A stretch of 64,000 bases of DNA, from NCBI GenBank assembly GCA_019638455.1, contig JAHBTU010000003.1, positions 372,001 through 436,000 of the forward strand. The letters run 5' to 3'. The position numbers and the translations under genes were made by a program. Positions 26,379 to 35,291 of this stretch are shown piece by piece; the stretch's first letter is position 1, and the number at the start of each line of letters is the position of its first letter. The notes beneath the pieces were generated by a model. The model saw nothing but the letters and a program-made list of their open reading frames with translations, was not told where the DNA came from and searched no databases. This DNA is from Saprospiraceae bacterium. GTDB lineage: Bacteria; Bacteroidota; Bacteroidia; Chitinophagales; Saprospiraceae.

Positions 26379-27287
26379 CTATGCAAGACGGTAGCCGTTC
26401 AGGAAATCGCGGACGTTCATATGCCGTTTGCCCTCTATTTTCAGCTCCAGCACATTCAAATAACCGTCTGTCGCGCTGATTTTCAGGTAACTTTTGCCAT
26501 CCGAAAAAAACGAGCCGGGTGGCAATTGGCCCACATCCGAAAGTTCTTTTTCCGCGCGCAGTATCTTGAGCTTTTTCCCGTCAAGGCTGGTCCACGCACC
26601 GGGGTGAGGGCTAAGCCCGCGTATGAAATTGTGCACCCGTGCGGCGGGTTGCGAAAAATCAATCTGGCAATCCTCTGTGAAAATCTTGGGCGCGTGGGAG
26701 GCTTCCGCATCGCTTTGCGGCAAGGGGCGTGCCTCGCCGCGCTCAAGCGCCTGCACAGATTTCAACACCAATTGCGCACCCAACACCATCATGCGAGCGT
26801 GGAGCTCGCCCGCTGTTTCGTTGTCGCCGATGGGCAGCCGCTCCTGAAAAAGCAAGTCGCCCGTGTCAATTTCGTGTTTCAGCAGGAAAGTCGTCAGCCC
26901 CGTTTCCGGCTCGCCGTTGATAATCGCCCAATTGATGGGCGCCGCGCCGCGATACTTGGGCAACAGCGATGCGTGCAGGTTCATGGTGCCAAGTGGCGGC
27001 ATATTCCACACGACTTCGGGCAGCATACGAAAGGCAACCACGACTTGCAAATCAGCCTTCAACTCGCGCAACGCTTCCAAAAACGCAGGGTTTTTTAGTT
27101 TTTCCGGTTGCAACACCCGCAGGCCGCGTGTCTGGGCGAATTGCTTCACGGCGGATACTTGCAGCCCATGCCGGCCACCCGGCTTATCGGGCGCAGTGAC
27201 GACGGCCGGAACGTCGTAGCCATTGTCCAAAAGGATTTCGAGCGAAGGCACCGCAAATTCGGGTGTGCCCATGAAAACGATTTTCAT
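26379..27287 (-). CDS. fmt: Methionyl-tRNA formyltransferase
   Basis: A 302-residue cytoplasmic enzyme that formylates initiator Met-tRNA using 10-formyl-tetrahydrofolate. The N-terminal formyltransferase domain shows the FMGTPEFAVPSL opening and the catalytic segment MNLHASLLPKYRGAAP with its Asn/His pair, followed by the TGDLL aspartate. The C-terminal OB-like domain starts at about 205. Length is normal. The start ATG at 27287 gives the family's standard N-terminus. Confidence 0.96.
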   Translation of the reverse strand: MKIVFMGTPEFAVPSLEILLDNGYDVPAVVTAPDKPGGRHGLQVSAVKQFAQTRGLRVLQPEKLKNPAFLEALRELKADLQVVVAFRMLPEVVWNMPPLGTMNLHASLLPKYRGAAPINWAIINGEPETGLTTFLLKHEIDTGDLLFQERLPIGDNETAGELHARMMVLGAQLVLKSVQALERGEARPLPQSDAEASHAPKIFTEDCQIDFSQPAARVHNFIRGLSPHPGAWTSLDGKKLKILRAEKELSDVGQLPPGSFFSDGKSYLKISATDGYLNVLELKIEGKRHMNVRDFLNGYRLA

Positions 27288-27331
27288 TACTTTTGTTCAA
27301 TCAAAATGATGCGAAAAAAACCTGATTTGCA

Positions 27332-28978
27332 ATGAGAAAAACGCCATTTCCTGCCCTGCTCCTTCTTCCACTTTGCTTTTTGTTGTTCATTCAAAAAAAC
27401 ATGGCACAGACACCCGTCGAGGGCTATGTTTTTGAGGAAAACAACCGTGGTTATTTAAGACAAGCAAAAATTCTGATACTGGAAATGCCCGGCAACGTCG
27501 TCCGAGCCGACACTTTCACGGACGAAGAAGGGCGTTTTGCCACCCTGCTGCCGCCCGGCGAATATCGCATGGTGGCAAAAAAAGACATTTTTTTCGACGC
27601 AGAACAAACTTTCAAAGTGGGGAAAGAGAAAGTCTTTCTCAAAACGGAAATGCAGCGAAGGCCGGGATACCTTTTCGACGTGACCATCGCCGAAGCGCGG
27701 GAGAACCCCGAAGTGGTGGTGGATGCCGTGCAAGGGGCGTGGATTGAAATTTTCAACCGCACCCAAAACCGCCCCGAACTCGTCCTCCAAAACCATCCCA
27801 ACGCCTTTTTTCAACACACTTTTGAGCGCGGCAACCACTACACGATTTTGATTCGCAAACCCGGCTTCATCGCCAAACGCATCGAAGTCTATGTGAACAT
27901 AGAAGGCTGCATCCTCTGCGTGGACGGGGTGTCAACGCTCTCGCCCGGCGTCACCGAAAACCTGACCAAAGGCAACGAACTCGGCACCTTGCTCGCCAAC
28001 ATCGAGCTCGAGCCTGCCAAAATTGACAAGCGCATCCAAATCCAAAACATCTACTACGACTTCGACAAGTGGGACATCCGCCCCGATGCCGCCGAGCGCC
28101 TCGACAGGGTGGTGACGTTGATGAACGACAACCCCGGCCTCACCGTGGAACTCGGCTCGCACACCGACAGCCGCGGCAACGACGACTACAACATGGTGCT
28201 TTCCGGCAAACGCGCCGCCGCCGCCGTAGCCTACATCGTCAGCCAAGGCGTTGACAGCCTTCGCATCACCTCCAAAGGCTACGGCGAAAGCCAACTCGTC
28301 AACCGATGCCGCAACGGAGTAGCCTGCACGGAGGAAGAACACCAGCAAAATCGCCGCACCGAATTGCGCATCACAGGCATTTCGAGAGACTCACTGGAGT
28401 ATAAGCGTTGGCCAAGCCTAGAACAAATCATTCAAGAAGAAGAAAGCAAAGGCAAAAAACCACCCAAAAGCAGCAGCAGCCAAACCCAACCGCAGCGAGC
28501 CAAACCCACGCCGACCCTTGAAGCCCCCCCCGACAAGTCCGCAATGGCCGAAACACCACTGGAAAAAGACCTGCCCGCCGCCGACATTTTGGAAGAAGAA
28601 GAAACGCCTGACATGTCGCACGAAGAAGAGCCAGCCATGATGCTTGCCGAAATGGCGGCACCGCCATCCGTCACCACGCCGACAACACCTCCTCAACCTG
28701 AACTATCCCAATCGTTGAAAGAATTGGCCAAAAACCACAGCGGCTTTTGCGTGGAAATCGCCCAGTCAGACACATTGCTGCTCGCCTCCGATGCAGCATT
28801 CGGCGATTTTGAGGAAATTTTTTGGCACAAAAACAATGACGGCAAATTCTGTTACTTCGCGGGTAGTTTCGACACCCCCGCCAAGGCGCGCAGCTTTTTT
28901 CATCAAACAGTGAAACCCCGCAACGAAACGGCGCGGCTGGTGCGATTTAGCAAAGGGAAAAAGACTTATTTTGATTAA
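27332..28978 (+). CDS. OmpA-family envelope protein with regulatory-like and SPOR-like domains
   Basis: A 548-residue exported protein: signal peptide (FPALLLLPLCFLLFIQKNMA), a carboxypeptidase-regulatory-like beta domain at about 28-110, an OmpA C-terminal peptidoglycan-binding domain at about 230-350 (IYYDFDKWDIRPDA, HTDSRGND, NRRTEL), an acidic proline-rich linker, and a C-terminal SPOR-like module (FDTPAKARSFF). It probably anchors the outer membrane to peptidoglycan. A TACTTTTG box at 27288-27295 may drive it. The hydrolase gene follows after 12 bases and may be co-transcribed. Confidence 0.85.
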   Translation: MRKTPFPALLLLPLCFLLFIQKNMAQTPVEGYVFEENNRGYLRQAKILILEMPGNVVRADTFTDEEGRFATLLPPGEYRMVAKKDIFFDAEQTFKVGKEKVFLKTEMQRRPGYLFDVTIAEARENPEVVVDAVQGAWIEIFNRTQNRPELVLQNHPNAFFQHTFERGNHYTILIRKPGFIAKRIEVYVNIEGCILCVDGVSTLSPGVTENLTKGNELGTLLANIELEPAKIDKRIQIQNIYYDFDKWDIRPDAAERLDRVVTLMNDNPGLTVELGSHTDSRGNDDYNMVLSGKRAAAAVAYIVSQGVDSLRITSKGYGESQLVNRCRNGVACTEEEHQQNRRTELRITGISRDSLEYKRWPSLEQIIQEEESKGKKPPKSSSSQTQPQRAKPTPTLEAPPDKSAMAETPLEKDLPAADILEEEETPDMSHEEEPAMMLAEMAAPPSVTTPTTPPQPELSQSLKELAKNHSGFCVEIAQSDTLLLASDAAFGDFEEIFWHKNNDGKFCYFAGSFDTPAKARSFFHQTVKPRNETARLVRFSKGKKTYFD

Positions 28979-28990
28979 AACACTCGCTTG

Positions 28991-29815
28991 ATGAACGAAC
29001 TATCGTGGAAAAACAACGAAGGGCTTCGGCTCTTCGCCGCCGAATGGCCCGTGAAACATCCCAAAGCAATCATCGCATTCGTGCACGGACAGAGCGAACA
29101 TATCGGGCGCTACGAACACATGGCGCGTTGGTTCAACCAGAACGGCGTGGCGTTCGTCGGCTACGACCAGCAAGGCTACGGACGCAGCGAAGGCAAGCGT
29201 GGCCACGCCAAAAGCCTGCAAGCGCTGCTCGACGACATCGGCCTGTTGCTCAAAGAAACCCGCCAGCGTTATCCCCACACGCCGCTTTTCCTCTACGGCC
29301 ATTCAATGGGGGGCAACCTCGCGCTCAACTATGTCATCCGTCACGACCCCGTGTTGACAGGACTCATCGTCACCGGCCCATGGATTCGACTGGCTTTTGA
29401 GGCACCGCCCCTCAAAGTCATCGCCGGGAAAATCCTGCACAAGCTCATACCCACCCTCACCCTGCCAACAGGCTTGGTGGCCCGCTATCTCTCGCACGAC
29501 GATGCCGTGGTGAAAGCCTACCTCAGCGACCCGCTTGTGCACGACCAACTAAGCACCGCCGCAGGCATTGCCCTGCTCAATGGGGCCGATATGCTCAACA
29601 AATACTCCGGCGTGTTTTCCATCCCCGTGCTGCTGATGCACGGCGGCAGCGACAAAATCACCTCCCCAAAAGCCACACGCGAATTTGCAGGCCGTGTGGC
29701 GGGAGAAGTGACTTTTCACGAATGGCCGGGACTTTATCATGAAATTCACAATGAACCCCAGCAAAAACAGGTGTTTGAATACACCCTTGCCTGGATGAGG
29801 CGGTTCATTGGCTGA
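28991..29815 (+). CDS. Alpha/beta hydrolase (monoacylglycerol lipase-like, S33)
   Basis: A 274-residue cytoplasmic hydrolase. The nucleophile elbow is GHSMGG (Ser at about 108), the acid is probably the Asp of HGGSDKI and the base the His of GLYHEIHNE. The oxyanion region AFVHGQSEHIGRYEH is typical of the monoacylglycerol lipase/lysophospholipase group. The ATG at 28991 directly follows an in-frame TTG. Probably hydrolyses lysolipids or monoglycerides; the exact substrate is unknown. Confidence 0.88.
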   Translation: MNELSWKNNEGLRLFAAEWPVKHPKAIIAFVHGQSEHIGRYEHMARWFNQNGVAFVGYDQQGYGRSEGKRGHAKSLQALLDDIGLLLKETRQRYPHTPLFLYGHSMGGNLALNYVIRHDPVLTGLIVTGPWIRLAFEAPPLKVIAGKILHKLIPTLTLPTGLVARYLSHDDAVVKAYLSDPLVHDQLSTAAGIALLNGADMLNKYSGVFSIPVLLMHGGSDKITSPKATREFAGRVAGEVTFHEWPGLYHEIHNEPQQKQVFEYTLAWMRRFIG

Positions 29816-29859
29816 TGCAGTCTCTTATTCATCAAATCGTGAACCTTTCAGTCGCCCGT

Positions 29860-29998
29860 GTCGCCGAGGCCGTCTCACAAGTGGTATTTGTTGACAGGAT
29901 TGACAAAATTTACAGGATTAGCGCCTTTATTCTTCGAAGAAACCTGCAAATCGTGTCAATCGTGTCGAAATTTGAACTTGTGAGACGGCCTCGGCGAC
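29860..29998. repeat. 139-bp inverted-repeat element
   Basis: Arms GTCGCCGAGGCCGTCTCACA (29860) and its exact reverse complement ending at 29998 extend over about 24 bp. A truncated relative (GAGGCTGTCTCGCAAGTTTAAATTTCGACAGGATT) lies at about 46893, cut by IS1 copy 3. It is noncoding and MITE-like, between the hydrolase and the DUF1080 gene. Confidence 0.75.
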
Positions 29999-30037
29999 GT
30001 GAACAGAAAAAGTTTTCACTTCAAATCAATTCTGACA

Positions 30038-30778
30038 ATGAAGCACTTGACAGCATTTTTCCTCACCTTTTTTGCCTCTTTCACCCTGTGCTGCGGCCAA
30101 ATCACCGACCCCAAAGCCACCGAAGTATGGCAACCAGAGCCGCGGGTCGTCACGCCCGGCCAAGGCACCAAGCCCCCCTCCGATGCCATTGTATTGTTCA
30201 ACGGGACAGGCTTTTCGGAGTGGGTCAGCCTAAAAGACTCGGCAGCAGCGGTGTCGTGGAACCTTGCACGAGACAGCAGCATGACGGTGCAGCCCGGCAC
30301 TGGCGACATCATGACCAAACGTGTTTTTGGCGACTGCCAATTGCACCTCGAATTCAGAACCCCCTTGGTCGTGAAAGGCGAGGGGCAGGGGCGGGGCAAC
30401 AGCGGCGTTTTTCTGCAAGACCGCTATGAGGTGCAAGTGCTCGATTCTTACCAAAACCGCACCTACTCCAACGGCCAATGCGCCTCCATTTACAAGCAAA
30501 CCATCCCCTTGGTGAACGCCTGCCGCCCACCCGGAGAATGGCAGACCTACGACATTCTTTTCACCGCACCGCGTTTCAACGCCGACGGTATTCTCCTCAT
30601 GCCGGGGCGCGTCACAGTCATCCAAAATGGCGTGGTGGTGCAAATGAACACCGAAATAAAAGGCACGACCGAATATATCGGGCTGCCGCGCACGGAAGCA
30701 CATGGCAAAGCGCCCATCCGACTGCAAGACCATGGGGATTTGGTCAGCTATCGCAATATCTGGTTGCGAGAGCTGTGA
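30038..30778 (+). CDS. DUF1080 (3-keto-disaccharide hydrolase-like) protein
   Basis: A 246-residue secreted protein: signal [20 protein letters not shown], then a concanavalin-like beta sandwich of the DUF1080 family ([28 protein letters not shown] and [18 protein letters not shown] segments). Family members act on 3-keto-glycosides or other sugars in the periplasm or at the cell surface. ATG 30038 is chosen because it starts the signal peptide; upstream codons belong to the 139-bp repeat flank. A monocistronic gene, convergent with the DUF3293 gene. Confidence 0.86.
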   Translation: MKHLTAFFLTFFASFTLCCGQITDPKATEVWQPEPRVVTPGQGTKPPSDAIVLFNGTGFSEWVSLKDSAAAVSWNLARDSSMTVQPGTGDIMTKRVFGDCQLHLEFRTPLVVKGEGQGRGNSGVFLQDRYEVQVLDSYQNRTYSNGQCASIYKQTIPLVNACRPPGEWQTYDILFTAPRFNADGILLMPGRVTVIQNGVVVQMNTEIKGTTEYIGLPRTEAHGKAPIRLQDHGDLVSYRNIWLREL

Positions 30779-30881
30779 GCGTGTGTCGCTGCCGCAAATC
30801 AAAGTCGGGCGGTACTTCGAGTCTCCGCAGACACCGTTTTTGCGCGTCCTTGCCAACGACCTTCCACCACAAATCCCACGC

Positions 30882-31340
30882 TCATTGCAGCCACCACAGT
30901 TCCGCTTCGCCGCCATCCTCCCACCAGACGAGGGCATTTTGGGAGAAATGCCGGCCTGCGCGAACGGCGTGCTCGGGCGAGATGCCCAAGACCCAAAAGC
31001 TTTCTTCTGGTGGCCAGTCGCCGCGAGTACCGATGCCAATGCCGGGTAGCACCTCCGTTGAGACGGCGGTCAGCATGGACTCCAACGCTGCGTTTTGTTG
31101 GCGGTTTGTTTCCAAAGGCGCTGCATGAGCGCGCGGGTTCCATGCAGTGATAAAGGCAAACGTCTTGATGTGGCGCTCGTTGAGCCAATGGGAGAGTGCA
31201 GCATCGAGGGGGCCAATGGCGATATCGAATCGCGGGGCAATACTCCTGTAAACCGTGCTTAGATACGCCTCGACGAGTTCCCGGTCGAGCCAATCGGGAT
31301 AATCTTCGAGGTTTCTTATTACGGCAACGGGCTTTGACAT
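30882..31340 (-). CDS. DUF3293 domain protein
   Basis: A 152-residue cytoplasmic protein. The core FAFITAWNPRAHA and the C-terminal VLGISPEHAVRAGRHFSQNA match the DUF3293 family, whose function is unknown. The start is placed at 31340 (MSKPVAVIRN) rather than at far-upstream in-frame ATGs, which lie antisense inside yidC. It is divergently oriented to yidC. Confidence 0.8.
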   Translation of the reverse strand: MSKPVAVIRNLEDYPDWLDRELVEAYLSTVYRSIAPRFDIAIGPLDAALSHWLNERHIKTFAFITAWNPRAHAAPLETNRQQNAALESMLTAVSTEVLPGIGIGTRGDWPPEESFWVLGISPEHAVRAGRHFSQNALVWWEDGGEAELWWLQ

Positions 31341-31347
31341 ACTTTTG
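31340..31347 (+). promoter_or_regulatory. Possible minus-7 box for yidC
   Basis: TACTTTTG (TAnnTTTG) about 70 bases before the yidC start. It overlaps the first codon of the divergent DUF3293 gene. No minus-33 TTG lies at standard spacing, so the call is tentative. Confidence 0.35.
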
Positions 31348-31415
31348 CGGCGCTTTTTGGCCCCACCCCCTACTCTTCGCATAAATGGAGGGAAAAAGTG
31401 GAGGAAGAATTTTTT

Positions 31416-33317
31416 ATGGAAGATAAACAGAGTCAACTTAACACGATTATTGGCATGGGGCTGATTTTTTTGCTCCTTTACTTGTGGATGCAATACTCCG
31501 CGCCGCCCCCGCCAACACCTGACCAAACAGACACGCAAACCTCGCAAAATGCCGAACCATCGCAAAATCAGCAGCTGGCTTCGCTGACTCCCACACCCCC
31601 TTCCGAGCATCCTTCCTCGCCTGCGAGCGACTCGCTGCGCCAAGCGGCTTTGGCGGGGCAGTTTGGCGCCTTCGCCGCTGCTGGCGCTGGCCAGGAGCAG
31701 CTCGTTGTTTTGGAAAATGACCTGACGCGCATCACCTTCACCAGCAAAGGCGGGCGCATCAAAGAGGTGTTTCTCAAAAACTATGAAAAAATCAGCACCG
31801 ACTCGGCAGGCAACGAGTTCAAAAACCCCGTACGCCTGCTTGAAGACAGCAAAAATCGCTTTGGCTACGACCTGACACTCAGCGGCGGTCAGAAGCTCAA
31901 CACTGAGGAACTTTACTTCACGGCAAACAAAAACGGCACTTCCGTGACCTTTCGCGCCGATGCCGGCGAAGGCCGCTATCTCGAACAAAAATACACGCTC
32001 AGCCCCGACGATTATCGCTTGGATTACTCGGTGGGCGGCAACGGCCTTCAAAACGTGCTGGCACAAAATGCGCTCCGCCTTCAGTGGGTCAATTACCTCG
32101 ACAAGTTGGAGAAAAACCAACAGTACGAGCGCAGCATGTCAACCGTCTATTTCAAGCCAACAGAGGAGTCGGCGGATTACTGCGACTGCCGCTCCAACGA
32201 CACGGAAAGCCTCGGCGAAAAACCCATCAAGTGGCTCGCCCATTCCAATCAGTTTTTCAACACATCGCTCGTCGCCAACAATTTCTCGTTCCGCGAATTC
32301 GTCGGCGAGACCATCATGTTCACCGATGCCGACCCGGATTTGAAGCTGCTGAAAACCACTGCCCTCGTCCCGCTCGACAACGGCACGGCGAGCATGGCCA
32401 TCTACACAGGCCCCAACGAATTCGAGCGCCTGCGAGCTTTTGGTGTCAACTTGGAAGACATCATTCCGTTCGGTTCCAGCATTTTTGGCTCCATCAATCG
32501 CTGGGTCATTCACCCCATGCTGGACTTCCTCGCACGATTCATCAGCAATCAGGGCATCGTGATTCTGATGCTGACGCTGTTGGTGAAACTCCTGCTCTAT
32601 CCGCTCACCTACCGCATGGTGCTGAGCCAGTCAAAGATGGCCGCCCTCAAACCTCGTTTGGAGGCTTTGAAGAAAAAACACGGCGACGACCAACAGGCCA
32701 TGTCCATGGAGACCATGAAGATGTACAGCGAGTATCGCGTCAACCCGCTCGGCGGTTGCTTGCCTATCTTGTTGCAGATGCCGATATGGTTTGCGCTCTA
32801 CCGCTTTTTCCCGGCGGCCATCGAGTTTCGTCAGGAAAGTTTCCTGTGGGCCACCGACCTTTCCAGCTACGATAGCATCGTCAATCTTCCTTTCCACCTG
32901 CCCTTTGGGGCAGGCGCGCATATCAGCGCCTTCACGATGATTTGGGTTGTCACCACGCTCTGGTACACTTGGTATTCGATGAAGCAGATGGATACCTCCA
33001 CCATGCAGACTGACCAAATGAAGGTGATGAAGTACATGCAGTATTTCATGCCAGTGATGTTCATGTTCTTCTTCAACTCGTTTGCCTCCGGCCTCACCCT
33101 CTATCTGTGTTTCAGCAATATCCTGAACATCGGCCAGACGGTGGTCACCAAGCAATTCCTGATTGACAACGAAAAAATCAAGGCCGAGCTGGAAGCCAAC
33201 AAGAACAAGCCCAAGAAGGGCGGTGGCTGGCGCGAACGCTTGGAGCAGGCGATGAAAGAACAACAGCGGGTGCAGGCCGAGCGGGAAAAGCAGCAGCAAC
33301 AGAAGAAAAAGAAATAG
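31416..33317 (+). CDS. yidC: Membrane protein insertase YidC
   Basis: A 634-residue inner-membrane insertase. An N-terminal anchor (IIGMGLIFLLLYLWMQY) is followed by a Pro/Thr/Gln-rich linker, a large periplasmic beta domain (about 90-360) and the conserved five-helix YidC/Oxa1 core from about 365 (WVIHPMLDFLARFISNQGIV, LPILLQMPIWFALYRFF). A basic Lys/Gln-rich tail may contact the ribosome. ATG 31416 is preferred over the in-frame GTG at 31398 because the anchor then starts normally. Confidence 0.95.
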   Translation: MEDKQSQLNTIIGMGLIFLLLYLWMQYSAPPPPTPDQTDTQTSQNAEPSQNQQLASLTPTPPSEHPSSPASDSLRQAALAGQFGAFAAAGAGQEQLVVLENDLTRITFTSKGGRIKEVFLKNYEKISTDSAGNEFKNPVRLLEDSKNRFGYDLTLSGGQKLNTEELYFTANKNGTSVTFRADAGEGRYLEQKYTLSPDDYRLDYSVGGNGLQNVLAQNALRLQWVNYLDKLEKNQQYERSMSTVYFKPTEESADYCDCRSNDTESLGEKPIKWLAHSNQFFNTSLVANNFSFREFVGETIMFTDADPDLKLLKTTALVPLDNGTASMAIYTGPNEFERLRAFGVNLEDIIPFGSSIFGSINRWVIHPMLDFLARFISNQGIVILMLTLLVKLLLYPLTYRMVLSQSKMAALKPRLEALKKKHGDDQQAMSMETMKMYSEYRVNPLGGCLPILLQMPIWFALYRFFPAAIEFRQESFLWATDLSSYDSIVNLPFHLPFGAGAHISAFTMIWVVTTLWYTWYSMKQMDTSTMQTDQMKVMKYMQYFMPVMFMFFFNSFASGLTLYLCFSNILNIGQTVVTKQFLIDNEKIKAELEANKNKPKKGGGWRERLEQAMKEQQRVQAEREKQQQQKKKK

Positions 33318-33337
33318 GCTCGTTGCGGTGGAGGACC

Positions 33338-33625
33338 AACGTCGAAAGGGTTTCAGCCATTCTCGGTTTGTAGGAGGTGTTATCTTTTGAGGAACGAAAA
33401 AGGTGACATCTCGCATACTACTAGACATTTTTCACACAACGCCACAACGATGTGAAGTGCAAAGCGGGTAGAGTCAGTTCGTTGTGTCGTCGTGGTGTTG
33501 TGTGAAATAAAAATGTCCAGCAATATGGACATCTCGGCCTGTTTTTGACACGTCATCCCTCCATTCTTCCGGGACGACACCTCAGAACCCGACAATACGA
33601 GAATTGCTGAAACCCTTTCGACGTT
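33338..33625. repeat. Palindromic repeat after yidC, carrying a nested MITE
   Basis: An outer 19-bp perfect inverted repeat (AACGTCGAAAGGGTTTCAG at 33338; its complement at 33607-33625) brackets a copy of the ATTCTCG palindrome family (33355-33608; other copies at 41423, 48935 and 54958). Inside that copy sits the 114-bp MITE at 33414. The stretch 33318-33629 has no gene. It may also serve as the yidC terminator. Confidence 0.7.
33414..33527. mobile_element. 114-bp MITE with 9-bp target duplication, copy 2
   Basis: Same length and structure as the element at 3797. Ends CATACTACTAGACATTTTT and, in reverse complement, CATATTGCTGGACATTTTT. Flanked by the exact 9-bp repeat GACATCTCG (33405-33413 and 33528-33536); removing it and one duplication restores the host palindrome. 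Confidence 0.92.
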
Positions 33626-33629
33626 ACCG

Positions 33630-34835
33630 TTACCTGGAAAAAATGAACCCCTCCAACTCGCGCACCGCATCCACCGTATCGAAATCGGCCACTTGATAGA
33701 AGTGCTGTTGGGTTTCCTTGAACAGCGCCTGCAACGCTTCGTGGGCATCGTCGAAGGAGGCAAGAGTGGTCTGGAGGCGGCGGCGGGCAAAATCTTGGGC
33801 AGCACCGCCCAACTGGTGAATTTTCGACACCAAGCCCAGCCAAAAATAAAACGTGCGTTGGTCTTCCTCTTTGGCTGCTTGGTCGGGCGCGATACTGCTC
33901 CGCACTTTCCCGCCCAATTTTTTGATGACGGCGACGGCGGGTTGCACATGCCCCTGCTGCAAGGCATCGTTGCCGAGCACGAACATTTCCTTGGAAGTCG
34001 CCTCCATGGCGGATAGCTTTTCCACGGCATCCATCACCGCGAGCAAATCATCCTTGTGCATGGCTTTGATGCCGATTTCTTTCATGCAATTGCCGATGGT
34101 CGTGTTGAGGTAAGAGCTGCTGGAGTCGCCAGTGGTGTGGTGCAGGATGTAGTTGTAGGTGAAGCTCAGGATGTCAAGCGCCTTGCGCATGTTTTCGTTG
34201 TTGAACTGCGCGCCGTCGTAGGTGACGCTAAGGCTGACGGCATCGTTCAGGATTTTGCCGATGAGTTTGGTGTCGCGGTGTTCCTGCGGGATATTGAGCA
34301 GGTATTCCACCAGTTTTTCGCATTGTTCCAAAAAGATGTTTTTGGCTCGTCCGCTCCGCAGTTCTCGCGCCAATATGCCGAGGTCTTCCAAATCCTTTTG
34401 CGGCACCGTTTTGTGAGTCTCAAAATGGCGGATGGCATCGTTGGCTATTTTTTCGGAGAGTTGTTGTTCGATGTTACGGGAGGAGCGAAAATTTTTTATC
34501 AAAGAGCGAAGTCCCAGAATCAACACCAGTATGAGCGCGGCCAAGACGAAGAGCGGCACGAGCCAACCGGAATGTTCTTCGCTCACGGAGCGGTCGAACC
34601 CCACGTTGCTCAACAGGAAAATCACCACAATCAATACTACCTGTATCACAAAAAGGCGTGCCCACCCGCTTCCGAGGCGCTCGTTATAGACATCGCGCAG
34701 GCCTCCCGCGATGAAGGTCTGGAAAATAAGCGAGGGCACACCCATGATGAACACGACGAAGGTGATGGCAATGCCCGCTGCGGTGGCCAGCCATTCGGGG
34801 TCGAGCCATTCTTTTGTGTTGAAAAGAAGCATCAT
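33630..34835 (-). CDS. Membrane protein of unknown function, partner of kinase/receiver pair
   Basis: A 401-residue inner-membrane protein. Three hydrophobic helices (about 17-38, 60-78, 90-111) are followed by a long soluble helical region of about 290 residues with no recognised catalytic motif. It follows the receiver-like gene on the same strand with essentially no gap, so it is probably the third gene of the unit kinase - receiver - membrane protein. It is a candidate output or cofactor of that signalling pair (inference from context). Confidence 0.75.
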   Translation of the reverse strand: MMLLFNTKEWLDPEWLATAAGIAITFVVFIMGVPSLIFQTFIAGGLRDVYNERLGSGWARLFVIQVVLIVVIFLLSNVGFDRSVSEEHSGWLVPLFVLAALILVLILGLRSLIKNFRSSRNIEQQLSEKIANDAIRHFETHKTVPQKDLEDLGILARELRSGRAKNIFLEQCEKLVEYLLNIPQEHRDTKLIGKILNDAVSLSVTYDGAQFNNENMRKALDILSFTYNYILHHTTGDSSSSYLNTTIGNCMKEIGIKAMHKDDLLAVMDAVEKLSAMEATSKEMFVLGNDALQQGHVQPAVAVIKKLGGKVRSSIAPDQAAKEEDQRTFYFWLGLVSKIHQLGGAAQDFARRRLQTTLASFDDAHEALQALFKETQQHFYQVADFDTVDAVRELEGFIFSR

Positions 34836-35291
34836 TTAGTGCAATGACTTATAGACGTGACGTATGAATTCGATAAAAGCGTTTTCGTGGTAGGCGTGGG
34901 TTTTCACTTTGAAATTATCTTCGGCAAGGAGAATCGGGTCGTCGAACAGCTCGGGGTTTTCCTCTTGGGCTTCGATGGTGAACACGCCAAACCGCGTTTC
35001 CCGCAGGTGCTCGAATTGGTCTTTTTGCGGCCCCATGATGGCATTGAGCAGGGCGTAGCCAAATTTTTGAAAGTTGTTTTCGCGATAAGTGTTCCACATA
35101 TCGTCGGGCCCGGGTGGCAAGCGGAGGTCAACGATGACGACATCGAACGGCTCGTTGCGCAGCCGATAGAATGCCTCGGTGGCATCCAGCGCGAAGTGCG
35201 GCTCTATATCGTCCTGCATATAAAGCGCCATGCGTTTTTCCGTCAGGTCATGGAACAGGTTGTCGTCAATCCAAAGGAGTTTAATGGTCAT
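34836..35291 (-). CDS. Receiver-domain-like response protein (stand-alone)
   Basis: A 151-residue protein, MTIKLLWIDDNLFHDLTEKR onward. Asp9/Asp10 fit the acidic pair of a CheY-like receiver and Asp55 (VVIVDLRLPP) fits the phosphorylation site. The region after the site is longer than usual, and the Thr/Ser and Lys signature positions are poorly conserved. No DNA-binding output domain is attached. The start overlaps the kinase stop (ATGA), so translation is probably coupled. Atypical receiver; phosphotransfer from the adjacent kinase is inferred. Confidence 0.8.
   Translation of the reverse strand: MTIKLLWIDDNLFHDLTEKRMALYMQDDIEPHFALDATEAFYRLRNEPFDVVIVDLRLPPGPDDMWNTYRENNFQKFGYALLNAIMGPQKDQFEHLRETRFGVFTIEAQEENPELFDDPILLAEDNFKVKTHAYHENAFIEFIRHVYKSLH

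Noticed and set aside
30882-32120. The full 412-codon minus-strand frame extending into yidC
   Set aside because: Only the last 152 codons match DUF3293; the rest is antisense to yidC, so the start was moved to 31340.
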